Assembly (NCBI RefSeq): GCF_000980815.1
Contig: NZ_CP011311.1
Span: 1,751,815-1,815,814 of the forward strand
Direction of reading: 5' to 3'
Origin: Corynebacterium camporealensis
Lineage (GTDB): Bacteria > Actinomycetota > Actinomycetes > Mycobacteriales > Mycobacteriaceae
DNA: 64,000 nucleotides
In this document: in pieces, positions 26,777 through 35,302 of the stretch
How positions within the stretch are numbered: the first letter of the stretch is position 1
Layout of the letters: every line of letters starts with the position of its first letter
Position numbers and translations under genes: made by a program
Notes under the pieces: generated by a model
Database searches by the model: none
The model's input: only the letters and a program-made list of their open reading frames with translations
Told to the model about the DNA's origin: nothing

Positions 26777-27238
26777 ATGTCCTCTCCCTCCTCGTCATCC
26801 AAAAAGCCCCTGTGGGTGACTGTGCTCAGCGTCGTTGCGGTAGCTGTAGCTGGGTACTTCGGAGTTGAACTGACCAGTGATAATGGTGGTTCTTCTGATC
26901 CCACGCGTCATGCGAACGCCGGTGGGAGCAGTGCGCAGATGGAATCTTGTTCCATCGATACGCTGCCGGAGGAGGCCTCTGAGACTGCCGATGACATCTT
27001 GGCAGGCGGGCCTTATGACTATCCGGAAAACGACAACCAGCACTTTGGCAACTACGAAGGCGTGTTGCCACAACAAGACAATGATTATTACCGCGAATAC
27101 ACGGTGGAGACTCCGGGGCTAAACCACCGCGGTCCGCTGCGCATCGTTACCGGTGGCGGCAGCGAGACCGACCCCGATGTCTGGTACTACACCGACGACC
27201 ACTACGAATCTTTCTGCGAGATCCCAGATGCCGAATAA
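26777..27238 (+). CDS. Exported guanyl-specific ribonuclease (RNase Sa/N1 family)
   Basis: A 153-residue protein with an N-terminal membrane/signal segment (residues 11-31, PLWVTVLSVVAVAVAGYFGV), a low-complexity linker and an RNase Sa-like domain. The domain shows the family blocks CSIDTLPEEASETADDI, GPYDYPENDNQHFGNYEGVLP, the catalytic-Glu strand YYREYTVETPG, HRGPLRIVTGGG with the Arg, and the catalytic His in YYTDDHYESF. It cuts RNA after guanosine. The next gene, overlapping by 11 bp, encodes the probable inhibitor. The start at ATG 26777 has no Shine-Dalgarno sequence; CATCAT lies 6 nt upstream. Confidence 0.85.
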   Translation: MSSPSSSSKKPLWVTVLSVVAVAVAGYFGVELTSDNGGSSDPTRHANAGGSSAQMESCSIDTLPEEASETADDILAGGPYDYPENDNQHFGNYEGVLPQQDNDYYREYTVETPGLNHRGPLRIVTGGGSETDPDVWYYTDDHYESFCEIPDAE

Positions 27239-27485
27239 GAAGACCCCTGCTGCCCGCATCCTGATTACCCAACCCCTGCAATCGCGTTCTGAGTTCTTCC
27301 ACGCACTCGGCGCCGTGCGCGACAAGTCCGTGTGCCGTGCCCCGCACAACCTTGACGACCTCGCGGACTTCCTCCGTGAGCACGAAGTCGCCTCCATTGT
27401 GGTCTCCCAATGGAAGCTGCCCGAGCCAGAGGGCGAGGAAATCGCGCAGGTCTTCACTGACGCGGGTGTTCGTTTGTTGAGGTAG
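27228..27485 (+). CDS. Barstar-like ribonuclease inhibitor
   Basis: An 85-residue acidic protein resembling barstar: HNLDDLADFLREHEVASIVVSQWKLPEPEGEEIAQVF parallels barstar's helix-2 and strand pattern, in which NLDALWD is the RNase-binding helix. It would protect the cytoplasm against the ribonuclease encoded just upstream, binding its active site. ATG 27228 lies inside the last codons of the RNase gene (11-bp overlap), so the two are translationally coupled. A start further upstream at 27153 is in frame but would run through the RNase gene and is unlikely. Confidence 0.75.
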   Translation: MPNKKTPAARILITQPLQSRSEFFHALGAVRDKSVCRAPHNLDDLADFLREHEVASIVVSQWKLPEPEGEEIAQVFTDAGVRLLR

Positions 27486-27495
27486 GTTTCCTGGG

Positions 27496-28788
27496 TTACC
27501 CCAGGAAACCGCTGAATTCTGCGGTGTCGCGCGCAATGCGTTCGAGGCGGGATTCGGTCATCGAGGCGATCTGGTCGACGATGACGCGTTGTTTCTCGGC
27601 GTCGGTGTTGGCGCGGTTGTACCAGAGGCGGAACATCGGGTCTAAGGAGCCGGGTGCGCCGGCACTGAGGTAGTCGAAGACGCGGTAGATGCGTTCGCGC
27701 TGGCGGTCCTGGCGCGCTAGGTGGACGGGTTCGTCCATGACGTAGATGACTGCGATGGTCTTTAAGAGTTTGACTTCGGCTTCGGCCAGGGGTGGCACGA
27801 CGAGGTTGCCGTGTTGGCGGCCGAGCTGGTGGGCATCGACAAGCTCTGCGTTAGCGCTGCGGGTGGCGTCGATGGTGGCGCCGACATAGCGGCCGACCAG
27901 TTCAGAGGTCATCTTTTTGAGCGTCGTGTAGTCCCGCAGGGTGTAGTTGAACTCGCTGGCAGCACCGACGATGGGTAGTTGGCGCAGGGAGTCGGCGGCA
28001 TCGAGAAGCTGCTCGGCGGTACTGCCGAAGGCCTGGGCGCCTTTTTCGGCCAGGGCGGCAAGCTCAACCAGGTCCCAGAGGACAGTAAGGGACACGCGGC
28101 CGCTGACGATGCCATCTTCGACATCGTGGACCGAATAGGCGATGTCATCGGACCAGTCCATAGCTTGGGCTTCCATGCTGGGGCGGGTATCGGTGTGGCC
28201 TTCGCGCAGCCAGTCCAGGATAGCGGCGTCCTCGGCGTAGCAGCCGTACTTGCGATTGCGGGTGCCATCGGGGTTGGTGGGCAGCTTGGGGTACTTGCAC
28301 GCGGCATCGAGTGCGGCGCGGCTGAGGTTAAGCCCGTAGGAGTTGTCCTCGTCGTCGATGACTTTGGGCTCTAAGCGAGTAAGGATGCGCAGGGTTTGGG
28401 CATTGCCCTCAAAGCCGCCGCAGGTATCGGCGACATCGTTGAGTGCATTTTCGCCGTTGTGGCCGTAGGGCGGGTGGCCGATGTCGTGGGTGAGCCCGGC
28501 CATCTCACACAGATCCGGGTCGAGTCCTAGGCCGCTGCCGATGCCGCGGGCAATCTGGGCGACCTCCAGGGAGTGAGTGAGGCGCGTGCGCGGGGTATCG
28601 CCATCGCGGGGGCCGACGACTTGGGTCTTATCCGCGAGGCGGCGCAGGGCCGCAGAGTGCAGCACGCGGGCACGGTCGCGGGCAAAAGCGCCGCGATGGT
28701 CCTTACCGCCCATGCCGGAGCCTTTCGGGGCTTCCTCGATACGGCGGGCGGAGTCGTGCGCGGAGTAGGGATAAGTCACAACCTGCAT
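27496..28788 (-). CDS. dgt: Deoxyguanosinetriphosphate triphosphohydrolase
   Basis: A 430-residue HD-domain enzyme that removes triphosphate from dNTPs. Metal ligands are in RTRLTHSLEVAQIARG and the HD pair in GLTHDIGHPPYGHNGE; another conserved segment is WSDDIAYSVHDVEDG. Length and layout match the Dgt1 type found next to dnaG in actinobacteria. It converges on the barstar gene, ending 10 bp after it. Confidence 0.93.
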   Translation of the reverse strand: MQVVTYPYSAHDSARRIEEAPKGSGMGGKDHRGAFARDRARVLHSAALRRLADKTQVVGPRDGDTPRTRLTHSLEVAQIARGIGSGLGLDPDLCEMAGLTHDIGHPPYGHNGENALNDVADTCGGFEGNAQTLRILTRLEPKVIDDEDNSYGLNLSRAALDAACKYPKLPTNPDGTRNRKYGCYAEDAAILDWLREGHTDTRPSMEAQAMDWSDDIAYSVHDVEDGIVSGRVSLTVLWDLVELAALAEKGAQAFGSTAEQLLDAADSLRQLPIVGAASEFNYTLRDYTTLKKMTSELVGRYVGATIDATRSANAELVDAHQLGRQHGNLVVPPLAEAEVKLLKTIAVIYVMDEPVHLARQDRQRERIYRVFDYLSAGAPGSLDPMFRLWYNRANTDAEKQRVIVDQIASMTESRLERIARDTAEFSGFLG

Positions 28789-28812
28789 GTTAACGCGCTC
28801 TGCGCTGCAAAA

Positions 28813-28848
28813 AGCGCCTTACCCGCCCAAGTGGGCAGGAAAGGCGCT
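28813..28848 (-). terminator. Rho-independent terminator of the small peptide gene
   Basis: On the minus strand AGCGCCTT / AAGGCGCT encloses a second stem CCTGCCCA...GGGCGGG, followed by a TTTTT run. It starts 37 nt after the stop codon at 28886 and lies before the dgt start. Confidence 0.8.
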
Positions 28849-28885
28849 AGAGATTTTCCCCTAATGGGCAAAACCGCAGTGTAGA

Positions 28886-28996
28886 TTACAGCCCCAGTGC
28901 AGAGGACAGCCCCTCAACAACGCCGAATGGCAGGTTGACCAGGTCCTGCAGGGTGCCGAGCAGGAAGTCGAATACGTTGGAAATGATGTCAAGCAT
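28886..28996 (-). CDS. 36-residue hydrophobic peptide, porin-like in size
   Basis: A short gene with good signals: ATG 28996, AGAAGGGAA 8 nt upstream, a possible promoter TTGCAA-16 bp-TATGGT (TATGGT at 29041-29036), and its own terminator. The peptide begins MLDIISNVFDFLLGTLQDLV and ends LPFGVVEGLSSALGL; it is amphipathic, nearly free of basic residues and has acidic residues at positions 3, 10, 18 and 28. Size and character recall PorA/PorH, the 45-60-residue outer-membrane channel peptides of corynebacteria, and surfactant-like peptides, but I see no clear homology. Function unassigned. Confidence 0.6.
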   Translation of the reverse strand: MLDIISNVFDFLLGTLQDLVNLPFGVVEGLSSALGL

Positions 28997-29141
28997 GGGG
29001 GTTTCCCTTCTCTTGGCTTTTGCTTACAAAACATAACCATAGTCACGCATATTTCAATTGCAAGAACTTAGCGCAACAAAAATATTCTCGCCACCCCGAC
29101 CGGGGGTATTATTTGTTGAACAAAACTTCAGATTTTCGCAT

Positions 29142-29735
29142 TTATTGCAAGCGTTTTCGCTGGTTATAGTGCCGATTCTTCTGATTCGGACGCAAGATTT
29201 CTTCTATGCGATGCAGGGGGCTTTTTAGGTTATTGGCAATGCTATCCCCCGCGATAGCCGCGACTGCAAGCACAACGAGGCCGCCTGCTTCGTGGGCGAG
29301 GTACTTACACCACGCCTTGCTGAACTTCTTTGGGTTGTGGCCTGGAACGCCGACGGTGTGCGCATGGAATCCGGCCCGGCGGCCAATGAGCCCGGCGCGC
29401 AGGCAGTGCAGCGGGTCGGTGGCAATGAGGATGTCGCGGTAGCCGAGTGCGTCTTTGATGGCATTCAGGCTTTCTTCGGTGTCTAAGCCTTCTTCGATGG
29501 CATAGACTTCCAGGTCTTCCCCGTGATTTTTGTGGAGGTAGTCGCGGGCTACGCCGGCTTCGGTGTAGTTGTCGCCCTCGAGCTTTCCACCGACGGTGAT
29601 AATCGGGACTGGCTTGTCCAGGTTGCGCAGTACCTCTACTGCTCCATCGAGGCGACGGCTTAAGATTCGGCTCGGTCGCCCGTTGTATTGCGCCGCGCCC
29701 AGCACGACGATTGCTTCGCACTGATTACTATTCAC
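29142..29735 (-). CDS. YdcF/DUF218-family protein
   Basis: A 197-residue protein of the DUF218 (YdcF/ElyC/SanA) family. It starts with AIVVLGAAQYNGRPS, followed by LDKPVPIITVGGKLEGDNYTEAGVARDYL, then TEESLNAIKDAL and DILIATDPLHCLRAGLIGRRAG, the conserved acidic and Asp-x-x-H blocks of the fold. Some members act in envelope or peptidoglycan metabolism; substrate here unknown. Start GTG 29735 with TAGGCT 7 nt upstream, hence probably leaderless; it is divergent from the TPM gene over 51 bp. Confidence 0.82.
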   Translation of the reverse strand: MNSNQCEAIVVLGAAQYNGRPSRILSRRLDGAVEVLRNLDKPVPIITVGGKLEGDNYTEAGVARDYLHKNHGEDLEVYAIEEGLDTEESLNAIKDALGYRDILIATDPLHCLRAGLIGRRAGFHAHTVGVPGHNPKKFSKAWCKYLAHEAGGLVVLAVAAIAGDSIANNLKSPLHRIEEILRPNQKNRHYNQRKRLQ

Positions 29736-29742
29736 CCGGGCT

Positions 29743-29748
29743 AGCCTA
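29743..29748 (-). promoter_or_regulatory. -10 box for leaderless ydcF-like gene
   Basis: Minus-strand TAGGCT, 7 nt before GTG 29735. Confidence 0.5.
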
Positions 29749-29773
29749 CCTGCCTAGATACTGATAGCGGCGG

Positions 29774-29779
29774 TAAGGT
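29774..29779 (+). promoter_or_regulatory. -10 box for leaderless TPM gene
   Basis: TAAGGT, 7 nt before ATG 29787. Confidence 0.5.
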
Positions 29780-29786
29780 GGTGGGC

Positions 29787-31805
29787 ATGAAAAATTCTGC
29801 TCGTATTGGTCGTGCGGCGCTGGCCGCGTTGTTTATCAGCTACTCGTCGGCAGGCATTGCGGTAGCTGGTGCTAGTGAGGCGCCCTTCGCGCTCACCGGA
29901 AACGACGAAACCGTCCTCGCGCAGGCTACGGTGACCGCGAAGGTCACCGATGACGTCGGCGTACTCGATCCCGGCACCGTTTCTGAGTTAGAAAACAAGA
30001 TCACCGAGCACCAGCAAGAAACTGGCGAACTTATCCAGATCGTCATTACGGATAGCTCTGGCAGTGCGACCGATTTAGCTGAGCAGATTCGCAACTCCCG
30101 CGGTTCCAACTCCGCGGTCTACGTCATTGACCTGGAAACCCGCCAGACCGGCGTGTCTGTGGGCGCAGATATTTCGTCGGATGCAGAATCGCTTGACGAT
30201 GCCGCCTACAGCTACCTGGCCAACGAGGACTACGTCGGGGCTGCCAACGCCTTTGTCGATGCCGTTATCGACGGCACTTCTGGCGGCTCTGGCTCAGGCG
30301 CAGCCTGGCTGGCCGGTGGTGCAGGCGCTATTGCCGTAGCCGGTGGTGGTATCTGGTACGCCACTCGCCGGAAGAACAAGAAAGACAGCGCGGAAACCCT
30401 CAGCGAAGCCCGCGAAATCGAGCCTGCTGCTACCGATGAGCTCTCCCGTCTGCCGTTGGAGACTCTCGAGACGCTGGCCCACGAAGAGCTTGTGTCTACC
30501 GATGAGTCCATCCGCCGCGGCAAGGAAGAACTCGACATCGCCACCGCGGAATTCGGCCCGGACCGCACCCGCCCGTTTACCAAGGCGATGAACCACTCGA
30601 CCACGACGCTGCAGAAGGCTTTTGCTATGCACCAAAAGCTCGAGCAGCAGTCGCGCACTATCCCGGATTCGCAGCGTCGTCAGATGCTCGTGGAGATTGT
30701 CAGCTCTTGCGGCCAGGCCGACGACGCCCTCGACGCCCAGGCCAAGGACTTCGCTGACATGCGCGCGTTGCTCATGAACGCCGATAACAAGCTCGACGAG
30801 CTTACCCAGCGCAGCGTTGACCTGCGCGCTCGCCTGCCGCGTTCGACCGAGACCCTGCAGCAGCTCCAGGAGCGCTACTCCGCCGAGGTGCTCGACTCCA
30901 TTCACGAGAACCCCGAGATGGCTGAGGTCACCATTTCTGAAGCTGAAAAGCTTATCGATGCCGGCCGCGACCTCGCTGCCAAACCCGCCGGCGAGCAAGG
31001 CGGCCTGGTAGCGAATATCCGCGAAGCCGAGCACGCCCTTGAGGTCACCGACCGCCTGCTGCGCGGTGTGGAAAACGCCGATAGCAACATTCGTGAAGCA
31101 GAAGACAGCCTGCAGCCACTTATCGAGGAAGTCGAAGGTGAAATCGCCGAAGCCGAAGAACTCGCCAACCAGGGCAAAGCCCAGGGCACTCAGGGCGATT
31201 GGGACTCTCTCGAAGACCTGCTCACCCGCTCGCGCACTGCTGTCGAATCCGCTCGTGCGGAAGGCTCCAACGACCCGCTGGGCCAGTACACCGCGCTAAC
31301 AGCGATTGATACTGAACTCGACGAGCGCCTCGACCGCGTCCGCGAAGTCACCGCCACCCATAGCCGTCAGCTGCAGCTGTTTAGCCAGCAGATGAACGTC
31401 GCCGAATCCAACATTCAGGCCGCTGAGGACCTGGTGTCCTCCCGTGGTCGCCTCGTCGGTTCCCAGGCGCGCACCGCACTTGCCGATGCCCAACGCCTGC
31501 ATGCCGAAGCACGCTACACCCGCGACCGCGACATCCGCCGCGCACTAGAAATCTCCCGTCAGGCCGCCAACGCCGCCCAGACGGCAGTGCGTCGGGCCCA
31601 GAACGACATCGATAACTACCGACGCCAGCAGCGCCGCCAGCAATCCGCCTCTTCTGCCGGCAACATCCTGACCGGCATGGTCATTGGTCAGATGCTCGGC
31701 GGCTCCAGCCGCGGCGGCTTCGGTGGCGGCTTTGGCAGCGGCGGTGGTTTCGGAGGCGGCGGCTTCGGCGGTGGCGGCGGCTCCACCCACGGCAGCGCCT
31801 TCTAG
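29787..31805 (+). CDS. TPM-domain membrane protein with coiled coil and Gly-rich tail
   Basis: A 672-residue envelope protein related to the TPM-domain protein encoded next to dgt/dnaG in mycobacteria. A signal peptide (residues 1-30) is followed by an extracytoplasmic TPM domain (VTDDVGVLDPGTVSELENKI ... GELIQIVITD, about residues 50-170), one membrane helix (WLAGGAGAIAVAGGGIWYATRR, near 195) and a 400-residue cytoplasmic region of charged helices with repeated Glu/Ala/Leu patterns typical of coiled coil. The last 40 residues are almost pure Gly/Ser/Phe (GGGFGGGGFGG). TPM domains occur in proteins of photosystem repair and membrane stress; the role here is unknown. Start ATG 29787 chosen by the TAAGGT box. 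Confidence 0.8.
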   Translation: MKNSARIGRAALAALFISYSSAGIAVAGASEAPFALTGNDETVLAQATVTAKVTDDVGVLDPGTVSELENKITEHQQETGELIQIVITDSSGSATDLAEQIRNSRGSNSAVYVIDLETRQTGVSVGADISSDAESLDDAAYSYLANEDYVGAANAFVDAVIDGTSGGSGSGAAWLAGGAGAIAVAGGGIWYATRRKNKKDSAETLSEAREIEPAATDELSRLPLETLETLAHEELVSTDESIRRGKEELDIATAEFGPDRTRPFTKAMNHSTTTLQKAFAMHQKLEQQSRTIPDSQRRQMLVEIVSSCGQADDALDAQAKDFADMRALLMNADNKLDELTQRSVDLRARLPRSTETLQQLQERYSAEVLDSIHENPEMAEVTISEAEKLIDAGRDLAAKPAGEQGGLVANIREAEHALEVTDRLLRGVENADSNIREAEDSLQPLIEEVEGEIAEAEELANQGKAQGTQGDWDSLEDLLTRSRTAVESARAEGSNDPLGQYTALTAIDTELDERLDRVREVTATHSRQLQLFSQQMNVAESNIQAAEDLVSSRGRLVGSQARTALADAQRLHAEARYTRDRDIRRALEISRQAANAAQTAVRRAQNDIDNYRRQQRRQQSASSAGNILTGMVIGQMLGGSSRGGFGGGFGSGGGFGGGGFGGGGGSTHGSAF

Positions 31806-31808
31806 AAC

Positions 31809-32282
31809 CTAAGACAGCATGAGCTTCTGCAGGATGTCCACCTGGAAACAGGCGTAGGTGATAAACACTGCGTCGAGGGCAGGCAGTTCGCCGTCGATGG
31901 GGCTGATATCGAGGCGATTGCGCTGTTGTGGTTCGGTGCGGGCCAGGGTGTGGCCGTCGAAGTCGTGGATGTCGCGTGCGCGGCGGAAGGGGTTGATGCG
32001 GTCCAGGAGATACTCGCGGTCACCACAAACGGCGCGCAAGCGGGTAATCGATAGGCCGGTTTGGCGGCAGCGGAAAACTTCACCCGTGGCCGTGGTGGCA
32101 CGCAGGGAGAACCGCGAGCCGGGGGCACGCTCGAGCAGGATGCGCTGATGCGCGGCCTGGCCTAGGTGCTCGGTGGTCTCCAGGGCAGTCTCGAGGGAGG
32201 TGCCGGTGGAGGTGGTGGCCAGGGGGTTGCCGGAGGCATCGTAAAGCTTGCCTTCCTGCCAAAACCACACCATTTCAGACAT
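31809..32282 (-). CDS. Hypothetical protein, 157 residues
   Basis: No family recognised. The protein is soluble, with beta-rich segments such as KLYDASGNPLATT, RFSLRATTATGEVFRCRQTGLS and ARDIHDFDGHTLART; the pattern of short strands describing a small-molecule or lipid-binding barrel (LURP-one/Tubby-like) is possible but not established. It lies 44 bp downstream of a membrane-anchored unknown and glyS on the same strand, so the three may be one operon. Confidence 0.6.
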   Translation of the reverse strand: MSEMVWFWQEGKLYDASGNPLATTSTGTSLETALETTEHLGQAAHQRILLERAPGSRFSLRATTATGEVFRCRQTGLSITRLRAVCGDREYLLDRINPFRRARDIHDFDGHTLARTEPQQRNRLDISPIDGELPALDAVFITYACFQVDILQKLMLS

Positions 32283-32326
32283 GTTTTACTACCCTACTGC
32301 GCCACCGCGAATATGCAACTGATGTT

Positions 32327-32836
32327 TTAGGTAAACAGTGCGGCAACAGCCACGATGGAGGCCAGAACCAGCGAAATAATAATCGGTGCCGCAGTGCCCT
32401 TGGTGCGTTCTTCTTGCACCAGGCGGGAGAACCAGCTCAGCGCGATGACCTCGTCTTGGGTCAGGCCCTCGGTGTCCTCGTCGAATTCCAAGATGGCCTG
32501 GCGCAGGCCGCGGTTCTTGGTGGAGAACTGCGCGACCTTGTGCTCGTTGACATCGTCGACAATCCACTCGCCGGAGTTTTCCATGACGAAGGCGAAAGTA
32601 CGGCCATCGAGGGAAATCTCGAGGCGCCTATCCTTGCCGAGGTTGCCGGCGATGCGGAAGACGCGGTCATCGGGAAGCGTTGCAGAGGCACCGAGCTTGG
32701 GATCGTTGTCCAGGCGCCAGAACTCGCCATCAATGTCCGCGGAATGCTCCGAGAAGGTACCCAGGGTTTCCGGGCCTTCCTCGACAAGCAGGACAGGATG
32801 GCTGTTATCGCTGCGATCCCAGCTGGTGTAGTGCAT
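32327..32836 (-). CDS. Tail-anchored hypothetical protein
   Basis: A 169-residue protein with a soluble N-terminal part and a single C-terminal membrane helix (IIISLVLASIVAVAALFT) that ends the protein, so it is probably tail-anchored with the bulk in the cytoplasm. The soluble part shows repeated beta strands (HPVLLVEEGPETLGTFSE, RRLEISLDGRTFAFVME, SGEWIVDDVNEHKVAQF), similar in style to the next gene. The ATG lies 2 nt after the glyS stop; a GTG at 32845 inside glyS is an alternative. Function unknown. Confidence 0.65.
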   Translation of the reverse strand: MHYTSWDRSDNSHPVLLVEEGPETLGTFSEHSADIDGEFWRLDNDPKLGASATLPDDRVFRIAGNLGKDRRLEISLDGRTFAFVMENSGEWIVDDVNEHKVAQFSTKNRGLRQAILEFDEDTEGLTQDEVIALSWFSRLVQEERTKGTAAPIIISLVLASIVAVAALFT

Positions 32837-32838
32837 GC

Positions 32839-34218
32839 TTAGCACCCAATCAGGCGGGCGGCGAGGTAGGACTCGAGCTCGTCGAGGGAGACGCGCTCCT
32901 GCTCCATGGTGTCGCGCTCGCGGACGGTGACAGCGTTGTCTTCAAGGGTGTCGAAGTCGAAGGTCACGCAGAACGGGGTACCGATTTCATCCTGACGGCG
33001 GTAGCGGCGACCAATAGCACCGGAGACGTCGAAGTCGATGTTCCAGTTAGCGCGCAGCTTGTCGGCCAGCTCGCGGGCCGGTGCGGACAGCTCTTCCTTC
33101 TTGGACAGCGGCAGCACGGCAACCTTGACCGGTGCCAGGCGGCGGTCCAGGCGCAGCACGACGCGCTTGTCGGTACCACCCTTGGCGTTCGGTACTTCTT
33201 CCTCGTCGTATGCGTCGACCAGGAAGGCCATCATGGAACGGCCCAGACCAGCGGCCGGCTCGATAACGTACGGAATCCAGCGCTCTTCGGTGGTCTGGTC
33301 ATAGTAGGACAGATCCTCGCCAGAGCCCTTCGCGTGCACGCCCAGGTCGTAGTCGGTGCGGTTTGCCACGCCCTCGAGCTCGCCCCACTTGGAGCCCTTG
33401 AAACCGAAGGCGTACTCGACGTCCACGGTGCGCTTGGAGTAGTGGGAGAGCTTTTCCTGCGGGTGCTCGTAGAGGCGCAGGTTTTCTTCCTTGATGCCCA
33501 GGTCGACGTACCAGTTGTAGCGGTCGTCGATCCAGTACTGGTGCCACTCTTCGTCCTCGCCCGGCTTGACGAAGAACTCCATCTCCATCTGCTCGAACTC
33601 ACGGGTACGGAAGATGAAGTTACCCGGGGTGATTTCGTTGCGGAAAGACTTACCGATGTTCGCAATACCAAACGGCGGCTTCATACGCGCCGAGGTCATC
33701 ACGTTCTTGAAGTTGACGAAGATACCCTGCGCAGTCTCCGGGCGCAGGTAGTGCAGACCCTGCTCGTCGTCGACTGGGCCCAGGAAGGTCTTGAGCAGAC
33801 CGGAGAAAGCCTTCGGCTCAGTCCAGTCGCCCGGCTGGCCAGTCTCCGGGTCGTTGATATCTGCCAGACCGTTTTCTGGCTCATGGCCGTGCTTTTCCTC
33901 GTAGGCCTCAATCAGGTGGTCTGCGCGGTAGCGCTTACCGGTGTGGCGGGACTCGACCAGCGGGTCCGTAAAGACCTCGACGTGACCGGAGGACACCCAC
34001 ACCTGACGCGGCTGAATGACAGAAGTATCCACACCCACAACGTCCGGGCGGGATTGCACCATGTGGCGCCACCACTGGCGCTTGATGTTTTCCTTCAGCT
34101 CCACACCCAGCGGACCGTAGTCCCATGCCGAGCGCGAACCTCCGTAGATCTCACCTGCCTGGTAGACCAAGCCGCGACGCTTGCACAGGTTAACTACGGT
34201 ATCGATGACGGACGCCAT
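32839..34218 (-). CDS. glyS: Glycyl-tRNA synthetase (alpha2 type)
   Basis: A 459-residue class II synthetase of the dimeric, eukaryote-like type used by actinobacteria. Motif 2 is visible as [25 protein letters not shown], motif 3 as [16 protein letters not shown], and the N terminus [28 protein letters not shown] is typical. I use ATG 34218, with GAGGAG 10 nt upstream; an ATG-less extension to 34257 is unlikely. Its upstream region is shared with the divergent znr gene. Confidence 0.95.
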   Translation of the reverse strand: MASVIDTVVNLCKRRGLVYQAGEIYGGSRSAWDYGPLGVELKENIKRQWWRHMVQSRPDVVGVDTSVIQPRQVWVSSGHVEVFTDPLVESRHTGKRYRADHLIEAYEEKHGHEPENGLADINDPETGQPGDWTEPKAFSGLLKTFLGPVDDEQGLHYLRPETAQGIFVNFKNVMTSARMKPPFGIANIGKSFRNEITPGNFIFRTREFEQMEMEFFVKPGEDEEWHQYWIDDRYNWYVDLGIKEENLRLYEHPQEKLSHYSKRTVDVEYAFGFKGSKWGELEGVANRTDYDLGVHAKGSGEDLSYYDQTTEERWIPYVIEPAAGLGRSMMAFLVDAYDEEEVPNAKGGTDKRVVLRLDRRLAPVKVAVLPLSKKEELSAPARELADKLRANWNIDFDVSGAIGRRYRRQDEIGTPFCVTFDFDTLEDNAVTVRERDTMEQERVSLDELESYLAARLIGC

Positions 34219-34526
34219 GGTTGAAAGACTCCTCTGGTAGGGGACAGCCGTTGACAATGCCGACTAGTCTAGCTTGCCCCTTACTCCCCTGCTCAAATCG
34301 CCTAGGCATTTGGGAAAATGAGCAGCTCACGGCAATAATGTGCATTTTATACACATGTGTGCAATATTTTATGTAGACTATAGTAACTGACGTGCTATAG
34401 AAAATAATCTTACTCTTCCCTTAACCTGGTACAACAGGTTAAAGGCATGTAAGATTAGAAGTTCATATGCCCCCCAGCTAAAATAATTCCCTCCCCTAAG
34501 CACCAACCATCTGAGGAGCCCGTCTC
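34219..34526. other. Divergent regulatory region between glyS and znr
   Basis: 308 bp, AT-rich in its middle, holding promoters for glyS (leftward) and znr-zur (rightward). It contains the core palindrome ACACATGTGT near 34351 and the 8-bp inverted repeat TTAACCTG / CAGGTTAA at 34421-34442. No small gene is evident. Confidence 0.5.
34421..34442. promoter_or_regulatory. Palindrome upstream of znr
   Basis: Perfect inverted repeat TTAACCTG-6 nt-CAGGTTAA about 85 bp before the ArsR-type gene. Candidate operator for ZNR or Zur; alternatively a weak hairpin. Confidence 0.4.
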
Positions 34527-34844
34527 ATGCAGAAGACCTACATCGCTTTCGACGCCCCTGCCGCCGCAACCATCATCGGAGCTCTGGATTCTCCCCTGCG
34601 CATCCAGATCGTCACCCTGCTGGCTCAGCGTGACCACTACGTTCACGAGCTGGTCGCTACCACCGAGAAGTCCCAGCCGCTGATCTCCCAGCACCTGCGC
34701 GTACTCAAGGAAGCCGGCATCGTCGACGCCACCCGTCGCGGCCGCCAGGTCTCCTACCGCCTGGCTGCCCCTGAGGTGCTGAACCTGCTTGCCGATGCTT
34801 CCACCATTGCCCACCGCACCGCCCCTCAGGTGAGTGTGAGCTAA
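34527..34844 (+). CDS. znr: ArsR/SmtB-family zinc-responsive repressor
   Basis: A 105-residue winged-helix repressor of the ArsR/SmtB family. The DNA-reading helices are in STLRIQ-like LDSPLRIQIVTLLAQ and KSQPLISQHLRVLKEAGIVDATRRGRQVSYRL; no Cys metal site is present, so binding would use the C-terminal Asp/His pair DASTIAH. Position immediately before zur and beside glyS is the same as C. glutamicum znr (ArsR) and mycobacterial smtB, hence the name. GAGGAG lies 8 nt before the ATG. Confidence 0.85.
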   Translation: MQKTYIAFDAPAAATIIGALDSPLRIQIVTLLAQRDHYVHELVATTEKSQPLISQHLRVLKEAGIVDATRRGRQVSYRLAAPEVLNLLADASTIAHRTAPQVSVS

Positions 34845-34876
34845 AGCGGTGCACAGCACCTGCTGTGCACCCTCGG

Positions 34877-34882
34877 TATGGT
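34877..34882 (+). promoter_or_regulatory. -10 box for leaderless zur
   Basis: TATGGT, 6 nt before ATG 34889; suggests zur can be transcribed apart from znr. Confidence 0.45.
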
Positions 34883-34888
34883 GGTGGC

Positions 34889-35302
34889 ATGTCAATCCAT
34901 AACAGCATCCCGAAGCTGGGCGCCCGCAACACCAAGCAACGCACTGCCGTTGTGGAGGTGCTGCGCGAACTCGATAAGTTCGCCTCCGCCAAGGATATCT
35001 ACCAAGCTCTCCAGGAGCGCTCGGAAAAAGTTGGCCTGACCACTGTCTACCGCACCCTGCAATCCCTTTCTGAGATCGATGCAGTCGATTCGCTGCACAT
35101 GCCGTCAGGCGAGACCCTCTATCGCCACTGCGACACCGATGCACACCACCATCACCTGGTGTGCACCGAGTGCGGGCGCACCGAAGAAATCGACGGCGGC
35201 CCCATCGAGCAGTGGGCAGCTGAAACCGCCAAAGAACACGGCTTCCAGTTAACTGGCCACGATGCCGAAATCTTCGGCATCTGTGCCAAGTGCGCTACTT
35301 AG
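34889..35302 (+). CDS. zur: Zinc uptake regulator, Fur family
   Basis: A 137-residue Fur-family repressor. The N-terminal winged helix contains [26 protein letters not shown] and [13 protein letters not shown]. The metal domain has the His cluster [11 protein letters not shown] and two zinc-site pairs, CTEC and CAKC. The position after znr and next to uppS matches mycobacterial zur. It overlaps the converging uppS by 8 bp. A GTG/ATG start at 34865 would add 8 residues but lacks the -10 spacing seen here. Confidence 0.9.
   Translation: MSIHNSIPKLGARNTKQRTAVVEVLRELDKFASAKDIYQALQERSEKVGLTTVYRTLQSLSEIDAVDSLHMPSGETLYRHCDTDAHHHHLVCTECGRTEEIDGGPIEQWAAETAKEHGFQLTGHDAEIFGICAKCAT

Noticed and set aside
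28861-29046. 61-codon minus-strand frame (Cys-rich) near the small peptide gene
   Set aside because: Overlaps the 36-residue gene in another frame, which has the RBS at the right distance; the Cys-rich frame has none.
32680-34224. 514-codon plus-strand frame across glyS
   Set aside because: Antisense to glyS with no motif or start signals.
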